From Agrobacterium tumefaciens str. B6 (lineage in GTDB: Bacteria; Pseudomonadota; Alphaproteobacteria; Rhizobiales; Rhizobiaceae): 64,000 nucleotides of DNA. The stretch lies in assembly GCF_001541315.1 (NCBI RefSeq), contig NZ_LMVK01000012.1, forward strand, positions 186,001 through 250,000, read 5' to 3'. The notes under the pieces were generated by a model. It had not been told where the DNA came from, ran no database searches, and was given only the letters and a program-made list of their open reading frames with translations. Below, piece by piece: positions 25,093 to 32,051 of the stretch. Both the position numbers and the translations under genes were made by a program. How positions within the stretch are numbered: position 1 is the stretch's first letter; every line of letters begins with the position of its first letter.

Positions 25093-26034
25093 ATGACCGA
25101 TCACGAAAACCCCGCCATTGAAGGCGGAGACAACAACCTTCCGACCCGTTCCGGTTTCGTGGCCCTTATCGGCCCGACCAATGCCGGCAAGTCGACGCTG
25201 GTCAACAGGCTGGTGGGCGCCAAGGTCTCGATCGTCAGCCACAAGGTTCAGACGACGCGCGCCGTGATGCGCGGCATCGCCATTCACAAGAATGCGCAGA
25301 TCGTTTTCATGGACACGCCCGGCATCTTCAAGCCGCGCCGTCGGCTCGACCGCGCCATGGTCACCTCCGCCTGGGGCGGCGCGAAGGATGCCGATCTCAT
25401 CCTGCTGCTGATCGACAGCGAACGTGGTCTTAAAGGCGACGCCGAGGCCATTCTCGAAGGCCTGAAGGATGTTCCGCAGAAGAAGATCCTCTGCCTCAAC
25501 AAGATCGACCAGGTGAAGCGCGAAGACCTGCTTAAGCTTGCCGCCGCCGCCAATGAGACGGTGGCCTTCGACCGCACCTTCATGATTTCGGCCACCAACG
25601 GTTCGGGTTGCGAAGACCTGATGGATTATCTGGTGGAGGCTCTGCCGGAAGGTCCGTGGTATTATCCGGAAGACCAGATTTCCGATCTGCCGATGCGCCA
25701 GCTCGCTGCCGAAATCACCCGCGAGAAGCTGTTCCTGCGCCTGCATCAGGAGCTTCCCTATGCCTCGCATGTCGAGACGGAAAAGTGGGAAGAACGCAAG
25801 GACGGCTCGGTACGCATCGAGCAGGTGATCTATGTCGAGCGCGACAGCCAGAAGAAGATTGCGCTCGGCAAGAACGGCGACGCGATCAAGGCCATTTCCA
25901 CCGCCTCGCGCAAGGAACTGTCGGAAATCCTCGAACAGCCGGTGCATCTCTTCCTGTTCGTCAAGGTGCGCGAGAACTGGGGTGATGACCCCGAGCGTTT
26001 CCGCGAAATGGGACTGGAATTCCCCCGAAACTGA
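25093..26034 (+). CDS. era: GTPase Era
   Basis: 313 residues. Era is an essential GTPase that binds the 3' end of 16S rRNA and assists 30S maturation. GTPase motifs: G1 'GPTNAGKST', G3 'DTPG', G4 'NKID', G5-like 'SATNGSG'. The C-terminal KH domain contains 'LGKNGDAIKAISTASRKEL'. I chose ATG 25093 over ATG 25084; both are in the same frame and only weak ribosome-binding sites exist. It is followed 17 bases later by a palindromic repeat. Confidence 0.95.
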   Translation: MTDHENPAIEGGDNNLPTRSGFVALIGPTNAGKSTLVNRLVGAKVSIVSHKVQTTRAVMRGIAIHKNAQIVFMDTPGIFKPRRRLDRAMVTSAWGGAKDADLILLLIDSERGLKGDAEAILEGLKDVPQKKILCLNKIDQVKREDLLKLAAAANETVAFDRTFMISATNGSGCEDLMDYLVEALPEGPWYYPEDQISDLPMRQLAAEITREKLFLRLHQELPYASHVETEKWEERKDGSVRIEQVIYVERDSQKKIALGKNGDAIKAISTASRKELSEILEQPVHLFLFVKVRENWGDDPERFREMGLEFPRN

Positions 26035-26050
26035 AGCACATCCGCTTCAC

Positions 26051-26085
26051 CCCCTCATTCCTGTGGCAAGCACAGGAATGAGGGC
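26051..26085. repeat. Intergenic palindrome, CATTCCTGTG family, copy 2
   Basis: CCCTCATTCCTGTG (26052-26065), loop GCAAG, and CACAGGAATGAGGG (26071-26084) form a perfect 14-base stem, beginning 17 bases after the era stop codon. It may serve as era's 3' end. Confidence 0.9.
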
Positions 26086-26163
26086 GCTGGGGGATGGAAC
26101 GACGTACAAATAGCGAACTGAATATCTTCACCCACCATCGGGAACCGAATACGTTCGGGCGGG

Positions 26164-26177
26164 TTGTTCCAAAACAA
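26164..26177. promoter_or_regulatory. FNR/CRP-type palindrome upstream of the Crp/Fnr gene
   Basis: TTGTT-CCAA-AACAA is a perfect palindrome with the TTG-N8-CAA core spacing of FNR-type sites (TTGAT-N4-ATCAA). It lies 33 bases before the start codon, where an autoregulatory operator would be expected. The target is inferred. Confidence 0.4.
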
Positions 26178-26210
26178 TTGGGCGCAACCTTTTTTCGATG
26201 ACGGATATTC

Positions 26211-26963
26211 ATGTCGCCAAAAAAACCGAACGGAATTTCCACCACCCCGTGCCAGCAATGTCCCCTGCGCGACCTGCCGCATTTCCGCGACTTTTCCTCC
26301 TCCGAGCTAGATTTCGTCTCGCGTTTCAAGACGGGGGAACTTGCGGTGGAAGGCGGCTCCGTCATCCTGATGGAAGGCTCGCATAGCGCCCATCTTTACA
26401 CCGTTTTGCAGGGCTGGGCTTTCCGTTACAAGACGCTGGAAGACGGCAGGCGGCAGATACTGAACTATGTCATGCCCGGCGATCTCGTCGGCCTGCAGGG
26501 CACGGTGATGGGGGAAATGCAGCATTCGGTGGAGGCGCTGTCGCCAGTCACCCTATGCGTCTTCGAGCGCTCGCGCCTCAATAATCTCTTCACCGACCAT
26601 CCGACGCTTGCCTATGACCTGACCTGGATCGCTGCGAGTGAGGAACGCATGCTCGACAGCCATCTCCTCAGCATCGGCCGGCGCACGGCGCTGGAGCGCG
26701 CCGCCTATCTGATTGTTTTCCTCTACAGCAAGGCAAAGGCGGTCCATCTCATACAGGGGGAAACGCCGATCCCGGTCACCCAGCAGCATGTGGCGGATAC
26801 ACTTGGCCTGTCCATTGTCCACACCAACAAGACCTTGAGAAAGCTGGTCGATCGCGGTCTCATTCGCTGGACCGACAAGGGTTGTCTGGTGCTTGATGAT
26901 GCCGGGTTGAGCCATGTGGCCAGCTGGGAAAGCGAAGAGAAGCGGCAAAGACCCTTCATCTGA
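26211..26963 (+). CDS. Crp/Fnr-family transcriptional regulator with partial FNR cysteine set
   Basis: 250 residues: an N-terminal Cys-containing tail, a cyclic-nucleotide-type beta-roll ('GGSVILMEGSHSAHLYTVLQG', quoted in part as 'LYTVLQGWAFRYK'), a dimer helix, and a C-terminal helix-turn-helix ('VTQQHVADTLGLSIVHTNKT'). Cys14 and Cys17 ('CQQC') and Cys116 align with E. coli FNR Cys20, Cys23 and Cys122 at exactly the same spacings, but the position of FNR Cys29 is Pro23. It may hold an Fe-S cluster with a non-Cys fourth ligand, or respond to redox differently. A TTG-N8-CAA palindrome precedes the gene. A response-regulator gene follows after 79 bases. Confidence 0.88.
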   Translation: MSPKKPNGISTTPCQQCPLRDLPHFRDFSSSELDFVSRFKTGELAVEGGSVILMEGSHSAHLYTVLQGWAFRYKTLEDGRRQILNYVMPGDLVGLQGTVMGEMQHSVEALSPVTLCVFERSRLNNLFTDHPTLAYDLTWIAASEERMLDSHLLSIGRRTALERAAYLIVFLYSKAKAVHLIQGETPIPVTQQHVADTLGLSIVHTNKTLRKLVDRGLIRWTDKGCLVLDDAGLSHVASWESEEKRQRPFI

Positions 26964-27042
26964 TCTTCTTTCGACATGTCTTTTTTAAATGACGGTGGAG
27001 CCGTAATTTGCGACTCCTGTCGTGATATCTCACTGGAGAATC

Positions 27043-27477
27043 ATGTCGGAAACCGCAGCTTCGAGCCTTGCGGCCATCTTTTTAGGAAGAAGAAAACATA
27101 TGGTGCCACAACGGGTTATCATCGTTGAGGATGAATATCTGGTGGCGCTTGATGTCGAAGCGGTTCTCCAGTCCATGGGGGTGGAAACCGTCGTCATCGC
27201 CACGACGCTGGCGCAGGCGAGGCAGGCCGTTGAAGAGGACGGCGCCGATTGCGTACTTCTTGATGTCAGCCTTACCGACGGCAAGAGCTATGATTTTGCG
27301 CGCGGGCTGCGCGATGGGGGAATTCCCTTCGGTTTCGTCAGCGGCTATGGCGACACGACGGGCTTTCCGGATGATCTCATGCATGCGCCATTGCTGGGCA
27401 AGCCCTTCGGGGAAAACGAAATTATCGATTTCGTCCTCAACCTCGTCGGCACGGTCGACAATGCCGTAAAAGAATAA
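27043..27477 (+). CDS. Single-domain response regulator
   Basis: 144 residues with one receiver domain and no output domain. The acidic pocket 'VIIVEDEYLVALD', phospho-acceptor Asp in 'CVLLDVSLTDG', the Ser in 'FGFVSGYGD' (usual Thr/Ser position) and the Lys in 'LLGKPFGENEI' are present, so it should be phosphorylated. ATG 27043 has 'GGAGAA' upstream; ATG 27100 ('MVPQRVIIVEDEY') would remove an N-terminal extension of 19 residues. No histidine kinase is nearby. Together with the Crp/Fnr gene it interrupts the era-recO arrangement. Confidence 0.87.
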   Translation: MSETAASSLAAIFLGRRKHMVPQRVIIVEDEYLVALDVEAVLQSMGVETVVIATTLAQARQAVEEDGADCVLLDVSLTDGKSYDFARGLRDGGIPFGFVSGYGDTTGFPDDLMHAPLLGKPFGENEIIDFVLNLVGTVDNAVKE

Positions 27478-27533
27478 CGTTTCGCCGCCAGATCGGGTAT
27501 GATCGGCCTTGAATCGAAATTCGGACGCGTTTC

Positions 27534-28313
27534 ATGCAGTGGCAGGAAGAGGCAATCATTCTCGGCGTAAAACGCCATGGCGAGACGAGTGTCATCGCCG
27601 AGGTGATGACCCCTTCGCGTGGCCGCCATCTGGGGCTGGTCCGTTCCGGCCGTTCCCGCAGCATGCAGCCGGTGCTACAGGCCGGAAACCGGGTGGATGT
27701 CATCTGGCGCGCGCGCCTTCACGATCATCTCGGCGAGTTCCGCATCGAGCCGCTGCAATTGCGCGCCGCACAACTGATGGAGACGGCGACCGCGGTTTAT
27801 GGCGTACAGGCCATGGGTGCTCTTCTCAGGCTTCTGCCGGAGCGTGATCCGCACCCGCATCTCTATCAGGCGCTCGATATCATTCTCGACAATCTCCACG
27901 ACCCCGTCGATGCCGGGGAATTGTTCGTGCGCTTTGAACTGGCAGTGCTGAACGATCTCGGTTTCGGGCTTGATCTGACCGAATGCGCGGCGACGGGGCT
28001 GCGCACCGACCTCATCTATGTATCGCCAAAGACGGGCCGGGCGGTTTGCCGCACGGCAGGCGCGCCCTATGCGGAGCGCATGCTGTCGCTTCCGGCTTTC
28101 TTGAGCGAAGGCCAGTCGAAGGCCGCCGATCCTGACAGCCTTGCGGCGGCTTTCCGCCTCACCGCCCATTTCCTCAACCGACATGTCTACGATCCGCGTG
28201 GGCTCAACGAAAACGCCGCCCGCGACGGTTTCGTGCAGGCGGCGCTGAAGGCGCTGGAAGGCCGGGCGACTGAGGGGAAGGTGATGCCGCCCGCGCTCGA
28301 TAAGGCTGTCTGA
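27534..28313 (+). CDS. recO: DNA repair protein RecO
   Basis: 259 residues. RecO works with RecF and RecR to load RecA on single-stranded gaps and anneals DNA strands. The N-terminal OB-fold begins '[19 protein letters not shown]' and '[14 protein letters not shown]'; the C-terminal helical domain contains '[20 protein letters not shown]' and a degenerate Zn site ('CAATG...', '[15 protein letters not shown]'). Length and order fit the family. It converges on the MFS gene. Confidence 0.93.
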   Translation: MQWQEEAIILGVKRHGETSVIAEVMTPSRGRHLGLVRSGRSRSMQPVLQAGNRVDVIWRARLHDHLGEFRIEPLQLRAAQLMETATAVYGVQAMGALLRLLPERDPHPHLYQALDIILDNLHDPVDAGELFVRFELAVLNDLGFGLDLTECAATGLRTDLIYVSPKTGRAVCRTAGAPYAERMLSLPAFLSEGQSKAADPDSLAAAFRLTAHFLNRHVYDPRGLNENAARDGFVQAALKALEGRATEGKVMPPALDKAV

Positions 28314-29528
28314 CTAGGCCATTGCAGGCCTCGGGGCCGGTTGCTCCTGAATGGGCCAATGCACGATGGCCGCAAAAATCCCCATGCCGACGCCCAGCCA
28401 CCAGACGAGATCATAGGAACCCAGCCTGTCGTAAAGGAAGCCGCCGAGCCAGACGCCGAGGAACGAGCCGATCTGGTGCGACAGGAACACGACGCCGCCG
28501 AGCATGCCGAGATGGCGGGTGCCGAACATGATCGCCACCAGCGCATTGGTCGGCGGCACGGTGGAAAGCCAGAGGATGCCCATGACGGCGGCGAAGATGA
28601 TGACCGAAAGCGGCGATTGCGGCAGAAGCAGGAAGGCTGTGACGGCGACAGAGCGGGCGATATAGATATAGGCGAGCAGATAGGGTTTCGAATAACGCTG
28701 GGCAATGACACCGGCGGCAAGCGACCCGATGATGTTGAAGAAGCCGATCAGCGCCATGGCGATGACGGCGTAGCGCGGTTCGATGCCGATATCGCCGAGA
28801 TAGGCCGGGAAATGCGCGGTGATAAAGGCCACCTGAAAACCGCAGACAAAAAAGCCGGTGGTCAAAAGCAGGTAGCTTTTATGGCCGAGCGCCTCCTTCA
28901 GCGCTTCGCCTGCCGTCTGTTGGAACTGCGCCTGCGACTGGCTGCCGGAAGAGGAATTGCCGCGCATGAAGAAGGCGAGCAGCGGCACGAGCATCATCAT
29001 CGCGGCAAGCCAGACGAGGCTGTCCGACCAGCCATAGGTGGAGATCAGCCCCTGACTGATCGGTGCGAACAGAAACATGCCGGCTGAGCCCGCCGCCGTG
29101 CCGATGCCGAAGGCGAGCGAACGCTGCTGCGGCGTGACATGGCGTGCAAAGGCCGAAAGGATGACGCTGAAGGAACCGGCGGCAACGCCGAGCCCGACGA
29201 GCACGCCGCCGCCGAAATGCAGCCAGAACGGCGAGGTGCCAAAGGACATGCAGATGAGGCCGGCAGCATAAAGCAGGCCGGAGAGAACAAGCACGCGGCC
29301 CGTGCCGTATTTATCGGCGATGGCGCCGAAGAAGGGCTGGCCGAGACCCCAGAAGAGGTTCTGCAGGGCCATGGCGAGACCGAAGGTGGAACGGTCCCAG
29401 CCGGTATCGGCAAGCATCGGCAGCTGGAAGAAGCCCATGGCCGAACGCGGCCCGAAGGTCATGACGGCAATCAGTGACCCGGCGGCGATAATCAGCCAGG
29501 GCATTGTCTGGCGTGTGGCTTGCAACAT
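28314..29528 (-). CDS. Major facilitator superfamily transporter
   Basis: 404 residues with about 12 hydrophobic segments. MFS-type features include 'GQPFFGAIADKYGTGRVLVL' between segments 2 and 3 (motif A-like D-R-x-G region) and the related C-terminal-half loop. It resembles the oxalate/formate or monocarboxylate branch of MFS, but the substrate is not predictable. The chosen ATG 29528 has 'GGGGGAAT' upstream; the frame extends to 29573. No regulator is adjacent; it is convergent with recO and divergent from the methyltransferase gene. Confidence 0.88.
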   Translation of the reverse strand: MLQATRQTMPWLIIAAGSLIAVMTFGPRSAMGFFQLPMLADTGWDRSTFGLAMALQNLFWGLGQPFFGAIADKYGTGRVLVLSGLLYAAGLICMSFGTSPFWLHFGGGVLVGLGVAAGSFSVILSAFARHVTPQQRSLAFGIGTAAGSAGMFLFAPISQGLISTYGWSDSLVWLAAMMMLVPLLAFFMRGNSSSGSQSQAQFQQTAGEALKEALGHKSYLLLTTGFFVCGFQVAFITAHFPAYLGDIGIEPRYAVIAMALIGFFNIIGSLAAGVIAQRYSKPYLLAYIYIARSVAVTAFLLLPQSPLSVIIFAAVMGILWLSTVPPTNALVAIMFGTRHLGMLGGVVFLSHQIGSFLGVWLGGFLYDRLGSYDLVWWLGVGMGIFAAIVHWPIQEQPAPRPAMA

Positions 29529-29694
29529 GAATATTCCCCCATCGCGGCGCCTCGTCCCAAAAAAGAGGGACATGGCTTGCCGCAGATTCCGCTATGATGG
29601 GATGAATATTATCTTTTGTCAGCCAGTCCCACTAGCGACTTTTCTTGACGGCCACTATTCATGCGATTGATGGAATACGGCCGGAGAGAAGACG

Positions 29695-30429
29695 ATGAAA
29701 CAGAATATCTACGACGATCCAGGGTTTTTTGAGCGTTACAGCGCCATGCCGCGCTCCGTGGAGGGCCTGCGTCAGGCCGGCGAGTGGCATGAATTGCGTG
29801 CCATGCTTCCGCCCCTGAAAGACAGGAGCCTTCTTGATCTCGGTTGTGGTTTCGGCTGGCATTGCCGTTTTGCCGCAGAGCAGGGCGCGCGCCATGTCGT
29901 TGGCGTTGATCTCTCGGAAAACATGCTGCACCGCGCCGCCGAAATAAATGGCGGGCCCGGCATCGAATACCGCCGCGCCGCCATCGAAGACATCGATTTT
30001 CCGCAGGAAAGTTTCGATGTGGTGCTGAGTTCTCTCGCCCTGCATTACGTCCGCGATCTCGACGTGGCATTCGCGAAGGTCTTTGCCGTGCTGAAATCCG
30101 GCGGCGATTTCATCTTTTCCATCGAACATCCCGTTTTCACGGCGCTGGAAAAACAGGACTGGTTTTATGGCGAGGATGGCGAAATCCTGCACTGGCCGCT
30201 CGATAATTATCAAAGTCAGGGCGTGCGCCATTCCAACTGGATGGCGGACGATGTGGTCAAATATCACCGCACGGTGTCAGGCCTTCTCAATGGTCTCCTG
30301 GCTGCCGGATTTGTTTTGACGCGGCTGGCGGAGCCGAGGCCTGATCCGGCCTTGATGGCCGAGCGGCCTGAACTGAAGCACGAAGATCGCCGCCCGATTT
30401 TCCTGATCGTCGGGGCGCACAAGCCGTGA
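29695..30429 (+). CDS. Class I SAM-dependent methyltransferase
   Basis: 244 residues. The SAM-binding motif I is 'SLLDLGCGFGWHCRFAAEQG' (about residues 44-63), followed by 'VVGVDLSENML' and 'FDVVLSSLALHYV', the Methyltransf_11 pattern. The methyl acceptor is unknown. 'GAGAGAAG' precedes the ATG. The gene stands alone and ends 20 bases before a degenerate palindromic repeat. Confidence 0.9.
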   Translation: MKQNIYDDPGFFERYSAMPRSVEGLRQAGEWHELRAMLPPLKDRSLLDLGCGFGWHCRFAAEQGARHVVGVDLSENMLHRAAEINGGPGIEYRRAAIEDIDFPQESFDVVLSSLALHYVRDLDVAFAKVFAVLKSGGDFIFSIEHPVFTALEKQDWFYGEDGEILHWPLDNYQSQGVRHSNWMADDVVKYHRTVSGLLNGLLAAGFVLTRLAEPRPDPALMAERPELKHEDRRPIFLIVGAHKP

Positions 30430-30448
30430 TGCGGTGATGCTCCGTCCT

Positions 30449-30482
30449 TTCCTCATCCTGTGACAGGCGCAGGAATGATGGA
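30449..30482. repeat. Intergenic palindrome, CATTCCTGTG family, copy 3 (degenerate)
   Basis: TCATCCTGTG, loop ACAGG, CGCAGGAATGAT: the same layout as copies 1 and 2 with two or three mismatches, starting about 20 bases after the methyltransferase stop codon. Confidence 0.6.
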
Positions 30483-30552
30483 GAGAGGGCGCGCCAGCCT
30501 ATGAAAACTTTGCGCTGTGGGCTGTGGGTTGGGTTTGACCCGAACCAGCAAC

Positions 30553-31395
30553 TTACCGCCGTTTGATCGTCCAGCCTTCCGGCCGTTCCTCGACCACCTT
30601 TGCCACATCGCCGACGGACAGCTTGCCCTGGCTGCGCGGCGTCACGTTCCAGCCGAAGAGCGGGCCGGGCACGCGCCGGTCGCCGGACATGCGGATGCGG
30701 CCCATGGCTTTCATGGGGGAGGGCACATCACGCGAGCCGGTGGTCTGATCCTGCGTGGTCATGATGCAGCGGGCGCAGGGTTTGACGAGATCGAAGCGAA
30801 TGCCGCCAATCTCGATGGCCGCCCAGCGGTCCTCAGCCCATGCCTCGTCCGTGTCAAGCACGATATTCGGCCGGAAACGCTCCATGCCAACAGCGTCTTC
30901 GCCATTGGCGCGCATATTGTCGTTCAGCGCGGCAAGCGAGGCCGTGGTGGTGACGAGGATCTGGTAGCCGTCCGCAAAGGTGACGGGCGTTTCGTTGCCC
31001 GCCCATTCGAGGCTCGCAATACGTTTCGAGGTATCATCAAAAAAGGCGAGCTTTTCCTCGCGCCCGAGCCATGCCGAGAGCGTGCCATTGGTCTCGTCAT
31101 CGGCGATATTGGCGCTGACGATCGATTCCCACACCGCCACATCCATGCGCTGCCCGGATGGCCGTGCGAAAATCTCATCTTCCCTGTCGCGCGCCAGCGC
31201 CATGCCGCCATCCTCATGCCGGGCCAGAACCGTGGCGATGGCGGGCAATTCGCGCTGCGTGATGAAATGGCCGGAGGGATCAGTGAGCATGGCGCGGCGG
31301 TCACCCGGCAGGCCTTCGGCCGAAACGGCGCTTTCGGAGAGAGGGATACCGCGCGCGCTCTTCAGCGGATAGATGTTGAGTTCGGTCACACGCAT
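30553..31395 (-). CDS. MOSC domain protein (YcbX/mARC type)
   Basis: 280 residues: an N-terminal MOSC beta-barrel ('ELNIYPLKSARGIPLSESAV', 'GLPGDRRAMLTD') and the C-terminal MOSC domain ('GMERFRPNIVLDT', 'FDLVKPCARCIMTTQD', 'GKLSVGDVAKV'). The Cys in 'PCARC' is the expected molybdenum ligand. Such enzymes reduce N-hydroxylated compounds with a Moco cofactor. It lacks the C-terminal ferredoxin domain of E. coli YcbX, so it needs a separate electron donor. It is the last gene of the DUF2339-HD-MOSC unit (11-base gap). Confidence 0.88.
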   Translation of the reverse strand: MRVTELNIYPLKSARGIPLSESAVSAEGLPGDRRAMLTDPSGHFITQRELPAIATVLARHEDGGMALARDREDEIFARPSGQRMDVAVWESIVSANIADDETNGTLSAWLGREEKLAFFDDTSKRIASLEWAGNETPVTFADGYQILVTTTASLAALNDNMRANGEDAVGMERFRPNIVLDTDEAWAEDRWAAIEIGGIRFDLVKPCARCIMTTQDQTTGSRDVPSPMKAMGRIRMSGDRRVPGPLFGWNVTPRSQGKLSVGDVAKVVEERPEGWTIKRR

Positions 31396-31406
31396 CTCGG
31401 GTCTCC

Positions 31407-32051
31407 TTAGATCTCGTCGAGAAACAGGTCCAGCACCTGTTTCAGCCGCTCGTGGCGGGCTTTGGCCATCTGCCGGCCTGTCTCGGTGCGAAAACCGTCG
31501 GCCAGCTTGAACAGCTTGGTTTCGAAATGGTCGATGGCAAAGGCGCGGTCGTCAAGCGGCCGGTCCTTCGCCAGCGGGTCGACCGGATCGTAAAGTGCCG
31601 AGCCCATGCGCCCGGCAATATAAAAGCAGCGCGCCGCCCCCACCATGCCGATGGCATCCAGCCGGTCGGCATCCTGAAGGATTTTTGCCTCCAGCGTCTG
31701 CGGTTCGATATTGGCGGAAAAGCTGTGTGTGGTGATGGCATGGGCGGCGGCGTCAACATCCGCCTGTTTCCAGCCGAGCCCCATCAGAATGCCGGATGCC
31801 TTTTCCGCCGCAAGCCGCGAGGCCTGCGCGCGCAGCGGTGAGTTCTTCTCCACCGCCACACAATCATGCAACAGCACGCTGGCGGCCAGCACGGTGCCAT
31901 CGCCGCCTTCGCCCACATGGATGCGCATGGCGTTGCGGAAGACGCGGTGAATATGGGCAAGATCATGCGAACCGTCGCCGCTGTCTGCGGCGTGCGGTAT
32001 CAGGTCCTGCGCAAGCGCCGCATAGGGCGCGAAAGCCTCGGCCGCGATCAT
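31407..32051 (-). CDS. HD-domain phosphohydrolase
   Basis: 214 residues. The HD metal-binding pattern is visible: 'GDGSHDLAHIHRVFRNA' (His-Asp plus second His), 'SVLLHDCVAVEK' (HD pair) and 'ILQDADRLDAIGMVGAAR' (final Asp), as in YedJ/YpgQ-like nucleotide pyrophosphohydrolases or phosphohydrolases. The substrate is unknown. Its ATG overlaps the stop of the DUF2339 gene (ATGA at 32048-32051), so translation is coupled. Confidence 0.87.
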   Translation of the reverse strand: MIAAEAFAPYAALAQDLIPHAADSGDGSHDLAHIHRVFRNAMRIHVGEGGDGTVLAASVLLHDCVAVEKNSPLRAQASRLAAEKASGILMGLGWKQADVDAAAHAITTHSFSANIEPQTLEAKILQDADRLDAIGMVGAARCFYIAGRMGSALYDPVDPLAKDRPLDDRAFAIDHFETKLFKLADGFRTETGRQMAKARHERLKQVLDLFLDEI

